13,871 nt of DNA from Mycoplasmatota bacterium. GTDB lineage: Bacteria; Bacillota_I; Bacilli_A; Izemoplasmatales; Izemoplasmataceae. Of the stretch, positions 1 through 5,307 are shown in pieces; the stretch's first letter is position 1, and every line of letters starts with the position of its first letter. Made by a program: the position numbers and the translations under genes. Location of the stretch: NCBI GenBank assembly GCA_022712785.1, contig JAFLJX010000028.1:1-13871 (forward strand), given 5' to 3'. A model generated the notes under the pieces. It was not told where the DNA came from and ran no database searches. It saw nothing but the letters and a program-made list of their open reading frames with translations.

Positions 1-252
1 ATTAAAATTCATAAAGCTGTAAATTTTACTGACTTCAGAATCGGAAATTAAAAAACAAAAATAAGTCATAGTATTAATGATTTTTTCACCTTCAATTTCT
101 GTTTCAATTGTCAATTTACAATCTGATTCTTTGAAATAACTATAGGAAGTTAATAAATCATCTCCTTCAGTCTTTATTAAACTACCTTTCGAATCACAAG
201 CACTCAAAGTTATTACTAATAGTATAATAATCAATAATAATAATTTTTTCAT
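1..252 (-). CDS. Putative lipoprotein, C-terminus cut by window edge
   Basis: An open frame with no stop runs from an ATG at 252 through the left edge, giving at least 84 residues. The protein starts MKKLLLL, followed by a hydrophobic stretch and the lipobox LSAC (Cys19), so it should be exported and lipidated at the cell surface. A clear ribosome site (AGGGGG) lies 5-6 bases before the start, and an extended -10 element lies further upstream. The mature part begins DSKGSLIKTEGDD and shows no family I recognise. It sits just beyond the outermost tRNA-Arg fragment, in the same orientation, so it may be the cargo of one more cassette continuing to the left. Function unknown. Confidence 0.8.
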   Translation of the reverse strand, partial: MKKLLLLIIILLVITLSACDSKGSLIKTEGDDLLTSYSYFKESDCKLTIETEIEGEKIINTMTYFCFLISDSEVSKIYSFMNFN

Positions 253-271
253 ATTATCCCCCTTTATTATG

Positions 272-280
272 ATTATAGCA
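272..280 (-). promoter_or_regulatory. Extended -10 promoter of the left-edge lipoprotein
   Basis: On the minus strand the bases read TGCTATAAT, a perfect extended -10, about 20 bp before the start codon at 252. No good -35 is visible at 16-18 bp, as is common for TGn-type promoters. Confidence 0.55.
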
Positions 281-360
281 TATCTTTGTATCTTTGATCA
301 GAACTAATAACGCCGTTGCTACACCACCACCTACGCCCTAATGAAAGTAGTATATAAAAA

Positions 361-383
361 AAGAAACCAATAAAGGACTTCTT
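361..383 (-). terminator. Terminator after tRNA-Arg fragment A
   Basis: Imperfect hairpin with arms AAGAAACC and GGACTTCTT around an AATAAA loop, followed on the minus strand by a T-run (complement of the A-run at 356-362). It lies just downstream of the tRNA 3'-half copy at 395-440, in the position a tRNA terminator would occupy. Related hairpins recur at 4286-4310, 6522-6545 and 6869-6892. Confidence 0.5.
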
Positions 384-394
384 TGCTGTTAAAA

Positions 395-440
395 TTGCAT
401 TCCGGGAAGGATTTGAACCCCTGTACGACGCCTTAGAAGG
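395..440 (-). repeat. tRNA-Arg 3'-half fragment A (degraded att-like copy)
   Basis: This 46-bp segment matches the 3' half of the intact tRNA-Arg at 7109-7154, from the CCA end to the anticodon loop, with 7 mismatches; the encoded CCA has become CAA. The core GCCTTAGAAGG at 430-440 is unchanged. No 5' tRNA half is attached, so it cannot be a functional tRNA. It has the orientation of the intact gene and is followed by its own hairpin, as expected for a remnant attachment site from an old integration. Confidence 0.85.
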
Positions 441-443
441 TTT

Positions 444-725
444 TTATGATAAAATGCAAACTTCAACACAGTTAATCATTGTTTCTTCATTCAGTTGCAG
501 ATTTTCAACACTCATATCAATATCATTTGTTGTTCTTTCACTTATACCTAGCAATGATGATATTAAGAACCCACCTTTTAGGATTAACTTGATTTTATAC
601 GATGAGACAGAAAGTCTTTCTAAGAATCGTTCAAAAAAGAAGTTTTGATATAGCACTTCGTGTGGTATCTTTTTCTTTTCTGATATCTTCCTAATCTTGC
701 TTTTTAATTTAGCCACACTCATCAT
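444..725 (-). pseudogene. abiEii: AbiEii-type nucleotidyltransferase toxin, truncated at the att core
   Basis: The 93-residue product matches the start of an AbiEii (DUF1814) nucleotidyltransferase toxin: the KGGFLIS motif at residues 50-56 and the TNDID acidic motif at 66-70, which form the nucleotide and metal site in the family. Intact AbiEii proteins are close to 300 residues, so about two thirds is missing, including the rest of the catalytic core. The frame stops four bases before the tRNA-Arg core GCCTTAGAAGG at 430-440, so the break coincides with the recombination site. The start overlaps the abiEi stop by four bases (ATGA), the normal arrangement of the pair. Very likely inactive. 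The name rests on motif memory, not a search. Confidence 0.75.
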
Positions 726-1315
726 AATAACACCTCAATATAACTTTTGACTTTAGAATATACTTTAAGTTTTTTTGCATAAAAGTATAATTTACTCAAA
801 TCTTTTTTCTTCCTTTTCGAATATAACTTGTATGCACTTGTAATTATCTCTTTATCAACTCTACTATTATAACGTGTAATGTCACATAAGGTTCTTTCTA
901 CTGAATAAACACTAACATAATTACCATTGTTAGTTTTGCATTTTTCAATACCAAGATTGTATTTGTTCTCTACAACTCTGTATACGTTAACTCCTATTTT
1001 TTTTGCGTTTGTAGTATTATATGATCTTGGGAAAGTCATAGTATATTTTAATGGTGTTCTATTTGAAAGGCCATGCAGGTATAGAGCAGTTAAATGAGAA
1101 AATACCCCTCTTTTAAACTTATATTGAGTATTGAACATATTATCTTCAAAAACATTAGGATCTATATAGACACCACGTGATACACGTTCTATTTTTGATT
1201 CTTTATTCATAATACTCAAGTATTCTCTTTCAATATTATTTTCCTTAAGTTGTTTTCCTGTAATTATTCCATTATTCTTCTTTATTAGTTCAACTATTTT
1301 GTTTTGTTTACTCAT
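722..1315 (-). CDS. abiEi: AbiEi-type antitoxin (type IV toxin-antitoxin regulator)
   Basis: A 197-residue protein with the AbiEi layout: an N-terminal winged-helix region (about 1-50, ending VSRGVY), then the block FSHLTALYLHGLSNRTP at 72-88 typical of this family. In characterised AbiE systems AbiEi represses its own promoter and counteracts the AbiEii nucleotidyltransferase without direct contact. The start has a strong ribosome site (GAGGTGATTAG before ATG), and the promoter lies in a perfect inverted repeat. The antitoxin is full length while its partner is cut, so it may survive as a solitary repressor or anti-toxin against related systems. Family call confident; present activity unknown. 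Confidence 0.82.
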   Translation of the reverse strand: MSKQNKIVELIKKNNGIITGKQLKENNIEREYLSIMNKESKIERVSRGVYIDPNVFEDNMFNTQYKFKRGVFSHLTALYLHGLSNRTPLKYTMTFPRSYNTTNAKKIGVNVYRVVENKYNLGIEKCKTNNGNYVSVYSVERTLCDITRYNSRVDKEIITSAYKLYSKRKKKDLSKLYFYAKKLKVYSKVKSYIEVLL

Positions 1316-1335
1316 CTAATCACCTCTTTTTTTTA

Positions 1336-1378
1336 CATCTATGCATACATTATAGCACTTTGTATGCATAGATGTCAA
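1336..1378 (-). promoter_or_regulatory. abiE promoter inside a 13-bp inverted repeat
   Basis: On the minus strand a near-ideal promoter reads TTGACA (1373-1378), 18-bp spacer, TATAAT (1349-1354) preceded by TGC. Perfect 13-bp arms CATCTATGCATAC (1336-1348) and GTATGCATAGATG (1362-1374) flank the -10, and the right arm overlaps the -35 by two bases. This is the expected geometry for an AbiEi operator that blocks polymerase. Confidence 0.8.
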
Positions 1379-1467
1379 TAATCACCGGAATCATTCCCTA
1401 AATAACTTGAAAAACCAAAAATTATTAAACTTGATAATGACTACAAATGAATAAAAAGCTATATTAA

Positions 1468-1650
1468 TCAAAAAATCCATCTATCTCAACTTCATTTAAT
1501 AAAATACGCAGAAAAGGAAAATTCGATACAAGAATGGATGAACAAGAACAAGTGCAATATAGAAATAGACAACATAAGTTCTTAGTTGGAAATAGTCCTG
1601 TTACATACGACAATATGCCTACATTCAAATCTAACACAAATATCATGTAA
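1468..1650 (+). pseudogene. C-terminal remnant of an unidentified gene
   Basis: An open plus-strand frame of about 60 codons lies between an in-frame TAA at its 5' side and a TAA at 1648-1650. It has no start codon with a ribosome site near its beginning; an internal ATG at about 1533 would give only MDEQEQVQYRNRQHKFLVG and a short tail. The polar, basic composition looks like real coding sequence, whereas the opposite-strand frame here is an unlikely Cys/Leu-rich string. It is followed directly by a hairpin. I read it as the tail of a lost gene and do not recognise the family. Confidence 0.4.
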
Positions 1651-1656
1651 TCAAAG

Positions 1657-1682
1657 AACAGCTACTCCTAGGAGCGGCTGTT
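1657..1682 (+). terminator. Hairpin after the gene remnant
   Basis: Arms ACAGCTACTCC and GGAGCGGCTGT around a short TA centre form a stem with two internal mismatches, followed by TTTCC. It lies 7 bp after the stop of the remnant, so it probably ended that transcription unit. The T-run is short. Confidence 0.5.
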
Positions 1683-1709
1683 TCCGTATAATCATCTCCT
1701 CCCTTTGTT

Positions 1710-1736
1710 AAAAGTACTCAATCGAGTACTTTTTTC
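1710..1736 (+). terminator. Bidirectional hairpin terminator
   Basis: Perfect 10-bp arms AAAAGTACTC and GAGTACTTTT around AATC, followed by more T residues on the plus strand and starting with an A-run that serves the minus strand. No adjacent intact gene needs it, which supports gene loss here. Confidence 0.6.
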
Positions 1737-1820
1737 TTAGCTACATATGATATAGATTAGAGAATCAAAATAATAAAGGTTGAAAATTAATTATACAGAG
1801 TTATGATAATAAAGAAGTTC

Positions 1821-1967
1821 ATGAAAAAATCAAGTAAATATGTGGATTTTGTGAAGTGTGATTATATTGCTATTGGAGGAGATTATGGTGCAACGGTTAC
1901 TTACTGGATGTATGCAGGAAGCTCATCGCCTTACAGAATGGTAATGGGTACAAGGAACATCATATAG
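1821..1967 (+). pseudogene. Short ORF, probable gene remnant, unknown
   Basis: A 48-residue frame starts MKKSSKYVDFVKCDYIAIGG, continues with a Tyr/Gly-rich segment ending RMVMGTRNII, and stops at TAG. There is no hydrophobic signal and only a weak ribosome site (AAAGAAG). The composition is protein-like and unlike random AT-rich sequence, but the product is too short for a fold I recognise. With the remnant at 1468-1650 and two orphan hairpins, it suggests decayed cargo in this unit. Intervals 1380-1467, 1740-1820 and 1968-2060 show no further supportable feature. Confidence 0.3.
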
Positions 1968-2068
1968 TGTGTTCAGTAGAGCAGACAATATTTTTGATGA
2001 TTTAAACATATCAATATATTAACTATAAAACCTATTGTATGTAATTCATTTTCTATGTACGATAAGTA

Positions 2069-2077
2069 TGTTATTAT
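2069..2077 (+). promoter_or_regulatory. Probable extended -10 of the 2128 lipoprotein
   Basis: Plus-strand TGTTATTAT (TGn plus TATTAT) lies about 50 bp before the lipoprotein start. The bases 17 bp upstream (TTTTCT) make a poor -35, so the call is tentative. Confidence 0.35.
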
Positions 2078-2127
2078 AAATGAGTGTTTATTTATCTATT
2101 ATTCAAGAAAATATAAGGGGTGATATA

Positions 2128-2517
2128 ATGAAGAAAATAAGTTTTGCTATTTTGATATTGATGATAGCGTGTTGTTTAGTTGCTTGCAAAAATGATGAAG
2201 AAGTCATAAGAGAAGTTATCGAACATGAAATAGTTTATGATTATATAGGTATTAAAATAATTGAGGTGAATGAGGAAATATTTACAACTTTTTGTCAAAA
2301 TTTAAAAGAAGATGATAGTGGAATGTGGAATACTCCTGGAGGTGGGAGAGAATACACCGATGTGAGTGGCAAAGAATATATTGCTAATTATTTTAGTCCC
2401 TGCAGAGTTCTATATGACGATACAATGTACCATGGTTTTGATTTGCTTGAAAATGGGTTATTAACAATAGAAGAGTTGGAGTTACTTGAGTTTCCGTTTT
2501 CAGAAGTTTTAGATTAA
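2128..2517 (+). CDS. Small lipoprotein of unknown function
   Basis: A 129-residue secreted protein starting MKKISFAILILMIACC with lipobox LVAC (Cys about residue 20), so predicted to be lipidated and anchored outside the membrane. An upstream in-frame ATG at 2080 would add 16 residues, but the start at 2128 has the ribosome site AAGGGGTGATATA and restores a normal signal peptide, so I chose it. The mature part is acidic, with an NTPGGGREYTD segment near the middle. I do not recognise it. It is one of the few plus-strand genes in the array and ends before a GC-rich palindrome that probably terminates it. Confidence 0.75.
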   Translation: MKKISFAILILMIACCLVACKNDEEVIREVIEHEIVYDYIGIKIIEVNEEIFTTFCQNLKEDDSGMWNTPGGGREYTDVSGKEYIANYFSPCRVLYDDTMYHGFDLLENGLLTIEELELLEFPFSEVLD

Positions 2518-2636
2518 CTCTTTTAAAATGTGTGGCAACCACCTAATTAAAAAAATGGTTTAATTCATACCCCACTTAACTAGTTTGAAGAGGGCCCAAT
2601 GTCAAGGACACTGTAAAAAAGGAAGTAATATTAAGC

Positions 2637-2673
2637 AAGGCGCGATTCACCCATGGGTGAATCGCGCCTTTTT
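2637..2673 (+). terminator. GC-rich 34-bp perfect palindrome with T-run
   Basis: Positions 2637-2670 form a perfect palindrome whose left half begins AAGGCGCGATTCACCC, followed by TTT. The hairpin is far more GC-rich than its surroundings. It could end transcription of the lipoprotein about 120 bp upstream, or be the edge of a foreign insertion. The interval 2518-2636 holds small inverted motifs (TGTCAAGGACA) but no open gene. Confidence 0.6.
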
Positions 2674-2696
2674 AGTGTGCCATGACTAGAACAAAA

Positions 2697-2720
2697 AAAC
2701 AAACCATAAATGGCTTGTTT
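2697..2720 (-). terminator. Terminator after tRNA-Arg fragment B
   Basis: Arms AAACAAACCA and TGGCTTGTTT around TAAA, one internal mismatch, with an A-run at 2693-2699 giving a seven-T tail on the minus strand. It sits 11 bp beyond the CCA end of fragment B. Confidence 0.65.
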
Positions 2721-2730
2721 ACTGTTAAAA

Positions 2731-2776
2731 TGGCATTCCGGGAGGGATTCAAACCCCCGACCGATGCCTTAGAAGG
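2731..2776 (-). repeat. tRNA-Arg 3'-half fragment B (att-like copy)
   Basis: This 46-bp segment differs from the 3' half of the intact tRNA-Arg by one base (TTCG of the T-loop reads TTCA on this strand). The CCA end and the core GCCTTAGAAGG are intact. No 5' half follows; the next bases lead into the 3' end of the ATPase gene within 30 bp. The best-preserved extra copy, which suggests recent acquisition or ongoing exchange. Confidence 0.9.
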
Positions 2777-2804
2777 TTTCTTGTAGACTTATCGCAAACA
2801 TTTT

Positions 2805-3998
2805 TCATTCATCTTTCAATAAGAAATCTATAATATTAATGTGTTTTATCCCATTTCTTGTAAAATCAACTTTATCATATGAAATAACTAATTTCTCATA
2901 ATTATCTTTTATAATTTCTAATCCTTTAAATTCTCTGTTTATTATTTCGGCATTAGCTAATAAGTACACAACTTGAATATATTTCTTTACTCCAGGTTTT
3001 GTTGCTATAAAATCAACTTCAAATTCATCTAGTTTTCCAATATGAACTTCATATCCATCAGCAATCAATTGATTGTAGACAATAGTCTCAATGCATGCCC
3101 CATAATCTATTTTATCTAAATTCAATGTATGGTTTCTTAGACCTAAATCAGCTACATAGTATTTTTCGTTTCTTTTTAATACCTTCTTCCCTTTAATATC
3201 GTATCTAGAACACCTTCTAACAATCAAACTATTCAGCATTGCATCAATATATGAGTAAATAGTGTCAGGTGTAGTATTAATCCTTTCAGATTTCAAATAT
3301 TTTACGATGGATTGTGCATTAAAATCTAAACTGGTTGATTGTACAACATAATCAATAAACCTCTTTACTGTTTCCACGTTCTTAGCTGATAGATTCATCA
3401 AAATATCTTTGTACACAATTGAATCTAAAATATCTATTAATAAAGCTTCTTTTTCTTGAGCATTATTAAAACTATATGTTTGTGGTAAGCCACCAAAAAG
3501 TAGGTAATCCATAAATACTTCATCTTTCTTAGGATCTAAATCCAAAAACTTAATATACTCTAGATATGTAAATGGGAATATATCAAATCTAACATATCTT
3601 CCAGACAAAAGTGTAGCAAGTTCACCAGATAATAAATCAGCGTTTGAACCGGTTATAAAAATTGATATGTTGTAATCTACTCTCAATGAATTCAAGACTC
3701 TCTCAAAGCCATGTACTATTTGTATTTCATCAAAAAATACATAATTCTTTTCTTTACTGTTAAGTATTTTATTTAAATAATCATATAATGTATCAGCATT
3801 ATATAGAGATTTGTATTTTAAGGATTCAAAGTTAATGAAATGAACTTGTTTATCATCTACTCCACTATCTTTTAATAATTGCTTTATTTGTGTTAATAAC
3901 ACTGATTTACCAGACCTTCTCATTCCTGTAATAACTTTTATCAAATCAGACTCAATGAATGGTTTAATCTTCTTTAAGTATTTTTGTCTCAATAACAT
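2805..3998 (-). CDS. AAA_14/DUF4143 family ATPase
   Basis: A 397-residue protein of the COG1373 type. The N-terminal AAA_14 domain shows Walker A GMRRSGKS (about 25-32), Walker B YVFFDEIQ (about 86-93) and the family block ITGSNADLLSGELATLLSGR. The C-terminal DUF4143 half has a restriction-endonuclease-like signature, EVDFIATK then YIQV, where the usual acidic/Lys pair appears changed to Gln-Val, so nuclease activity is doubtful. A longer GTG start at 4007 is possible, but ATG 3998 is better placed behind AGAGGTGG. It is the only gene between fragments B and C and has its own promoter. Such ATPases are frequent in mobile and defence-rich regions; the cellular role is largely unknown. Confidence 0.9.
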   Translation of the reverse strand: MLLRQKYLKKIKPFIESDLIKVITGMRRSGKSVLLTQIKQLLKDSGVDDKQVHFINFESLKYKSLYNADTLYDYLNKILNSKEKNYVFFDEIQIVHGFERVLNSLRVDYNISIFITGSNADLLSGELATLLSGRYVRFDIFPFTYLEYIKFLDLDPKKDEVFMDYLLFGGLPQTYSFNNAQEKEALLIDILDSIVYKDILMNLSAKNVETVKRFIDYVVQSTSLDFNAQSIVKYLKSERINTTPDTIYSYIDAMLNSLIVRRCSRYDIKGKKVLKRNEKYYVADLGLRNHTLNLDKIDYGACIETIVYNQLIADGYEVHIGKLDEFEVDFIATKPGVKKYIQVVYLLANAEIINREFKGLEIIKDNYEKLVISYDKVDFTRNGIKHINIIDFLLKDE

Positions 3999-4016
3999 AT
4001 TTACCACCTCTAATTA

Positions 4017-4045
4017 ATTCTATCATAAATAATATATTTGGTCAA
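4017..4045 (-). promoter_or_regulatory. Promoter of the AAA_14 ATPase
   Basis: Minus strand: TTGACC (4040-4045), 17-bp spacer, TAGAAT (4017-4022) preceded by TGA. The -10 region closely resembles that of the lipoprotein in the next cassette (5104-5133): both share ATATTATTTATGATA, then one different base, then AATTAA. Confidence 0.7.
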
Positions 4046-4047
4046 TG

Positions 4048-4108
4048 AAAACACTATAAACTCTTTTTCATTTAAATGTTCAAAATTAAAACATTATAAA
4101 CTCTTTTT
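4048..4108. repeat. Pair of 21-bp direct repeats upstream of the ATPase promoter
   Basis: Two copies of AAAACA(C/T)TATAAACTCTTTTT lie at 4048-4068 and 4088-4108, exactly 40 bp apart (about four helical turns), differing at one base. They sit just upstream of the ATPase -35 and could be a regulator site or a small tandem duplication. Confidence 0.6.
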
Positions 4109-4132
4109 GTGTTTATGGAAGACATGGTAAAA

Positions 4133-4150
4133 CCCCCTAACCGTTAAGGG
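4133..4150 (-). terminator. Weak hairpin after tRNA-Arg fragment C
   Basis: CCCCTAACCGTTAAGGG folds into a short stem with one mismatch, followed on the minus strand by TTTT. Its position matches the other terminators after tRNA 3' fragments, but the stem is weak. Confidence 0.35.
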
Positions 4151-4168
4151 CTATATTATGCTCTAAAA

Positions 4169-4346
4169 TGGGATTATGGGAGGGATTCGAACCCCCGACC
4201 AATGCCTTAGAAGAGCGACTTAACAATCGTAAAATGTAATTAGTTAGGAATAAAGAGAAAATAGTTTTGGAAGAAATTAGTTCATAAAAAGAAGCCAGTA
4301 AATGACTTCTAAAATGAATCAACGGTGTTGGAGACCTAAAATGCAT
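4169..4346 (-). repeat. tRNA-Arg 3'-half fragment C plus shared left end
   Basis: Positions 4169-4213 copy the tRNA-Arg 3' half, with changed acceptor-stem bases (GGGATTATGGG instead of GGCATTCCGGG) and core GCCTTAGAAG. The next ~133 bp (4214-4346), from GAGCGACTTAACAATCG to ATGCAT, match 6451-6582 at about 94% identity by eye with one single-base gap. The block contains a small hairpin beside the core and a terminator-like hairpin at 4286-4310 (AGAAGCCA/TGACTTCT). I treat it as the left end of a cassette. It contains no credible gene. Confidence 0.85.
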
Positions 4347-4436
4347 GTTATTCTTCTTCTTTTTATAATCTCCACTATTAACATATTAACCGAAGTCTTT
4401 TTTATGGATTTAGACATTCTTAGAAAAGAAGATATG

Positions 4437-5081
4437 CTAGTTGAACCTAAATAACTCGATCATATCTGATTCTGCCGGAGTAATACCAAGTACTTTTTTA
4501 TAAGCAATAATAACGAGTTGATCATCTGCATATAACATACTTACAGTATAGTTTAACTCATCAATTTCACAATTGCCAACTTTTACAATATAGCTTGAAT
4601 ATAGTTCCACACTATCGAAAAAAGTATTACCCATAAACTCATCATCATATATCGAAAGAAATCTACTATACTTATTTGTGGAATTGTTGTTACTAATTTC
4701 ACATAATGATTCAGAATTTGCATTGTATGATTCTATTTCGAGTGATACAGTTTTCACACTTGGAAAAACACTATCTTTAACAATGATGTCATACTTACTA
4801 TTTAGAGGGACATAAAGCAACACTAATTTCCCACTAGAATCCTCTCCTAAAGCCCAATCCATTGACTCCATTTCCTGATTGTATTTGTTATTAATATTAC
4901 CATCCTCTATGTATACTTCCCATCCAAGCATACTCAATTTTGAATGTTCTGAAAAATGTAAATTACTTATGTTGTACTCTTTTATATAATCATACATAGT
5001 TTTTGAATTGAATCTGTTTGTATGACATCCAGATAGAATAAATAAAATCAAAAATAATAATACATATGCTATTTTTCTCAT
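4437..5081 (-). CDS. Lipoprotein of unknown function (cassette cargo)
   Basis: A 214-residue protein with a signal peptide ending in lipobox LSGC (Cys19), predicted to be surface-anchored. The start is fixed by AGGGAGAGG just upstream and by a promoter about 20 bp further. The mature part has alternating hydrophobic and polar strands (for example KLVLLYVPLNSKYDIIV) that suggest a beta-rich domain, but I recognise no family. It is the sole cargo between a shared left end (4169-4346) and a shared right end (5153-5277). The same ends enclose an unrelated membrane protein at 6606-6836, so this gene probably arrived as an exchangeable payload. Confidence 0.8.
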   Translation of the reverse strand: MRKIAYVLLFLILFILSGCHTNRFNSKTMYDYIKEYNISNLHFSEHSKLSMLGWEVYIEDGNINNKYNQEMESMDWALGEDSSGKLVLLYVPLNSKYDIIVKDSVFPSVKTVSLEIESYNANSESLCEISNNNSTNKYSRFLSIYDDEFMGNTFFDSVELYSSYIVKVGNCEIDELNYTVSMLYADDQLVIIAYKKVLGITPAESDMIELFRFN

Positions 5082-5103
5082 AATATCCTCTCCCTTATAT
5101 TTA

Positions 5104-5133
5104 ATTGTATCATAAATAATATAAAATAAACAA
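5104..5133 (-). promoter_or_regulatory. Promoter of the 4437-5081 lipoprotein
   Basis: Minus strand TTGTTT (5128-5133), 18-bp spacer, TACAAT (5104-5109) preceded by TGA, about 20 bp before the start codon. It shares most of its -10 region with the ATPase promoter at 4017-4045. Confidence 0.6.
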
Positions 5134-5152
5134 ATTTCCTATCCGTTGTGAT

Positions 5153-5277
5153 AGTTAAATAAATTTGTTATAATCAAGGCAATAATATGGAATTCTATGA
5201 ATATATTAAATGTCATATAAAGACTAAACTAAGCAGTTTAGCCACAATTGAAATGATACCATCAATATCAAACGCCT
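5153..5277 (+). repeat. Shared right end, copy 1 (125 bp, identical to 6905-7029)
   Basis: All 125 bases match 6905-7029. The block begins AGTTAAATAAATTTG and ends AAACGCCT. It carries a plus-strand promoter: TTGTGA just outside it (5146-5151), a 17-bp spacer and TATAAT, then an AAGG ribosome site and the mini-ORF at 5187. In this copy the final ACGCCT is also the start of the tRNA-Arg core ACGCCTTAGAAGG, so the right end is joined directly to an att core. Confidence 0.9.
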
Positions 5278-5291
5278 TAGAAGGTAAATAG
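5187..5291 (+). CDS. 34-aa mini-ORF in the cassette right end, fused to the att core
   Basis: Starts MEFYEYIKCHIKTKLSS and ends NALEGK; the last codons GCC TTA GAA GGT are the att core read in frame. It has a good promoter (TATAAT about 15 bp upstream) and AAGG at a workable distance. The first 30 residues are identical in the copy at 6939, which then runs on with a different tail. It may be the head of a gene cut by recombination, a short expressed peptide, or a by-product of a conserved promoter. No family recognised. Confidence 0.35.
   Translation: MEFYEYIKCHIKTKLSSLATIEMIPSISNALEGK
5272..5284 (-). repeat. Core-only att site D
   Basis: ACGCCTTAGAAGG occurs here without the rest of the tRNA 3' half and without a terminator. 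To its left lies the cassette right end and to its right, 24 bp away, the 3' end of the fic gene. The joint fits a crossover within ACGCCT between a right end (as at 7025-7029) and a tRNA-type core (as at fragment E). Confidence 0.7.
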
Positions 5292-5307
5292 TCTAGGAAA
5301 CAGGATG

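Noticed and set aside
395..440. Fragments A, B, C and E as functional tRNA genes
   Set aside because: None has a 5' half: no D-arm or 5' acceptor strand follows the anticodon loop core.
454..648. 64-aa plus-strand frame inside abiEii
   Set aside because: Opposite-strand shadow of the nucleotidyltransferase fragment; no start signals.
1464..1646. 60-aa minus-strand frame rich in Cys and Leu
   Set aside because: It is the shadow of the more protein-like plus-strand remnant at 1468-1650 and has no ribosome site.
4137..4346. 69-aa minus-strand frame across fragment C and the left end
   Set aside because: It is read through a hairpin and the tRNA 3' half, has no ribosome site and no counterpart kept open in copy E.
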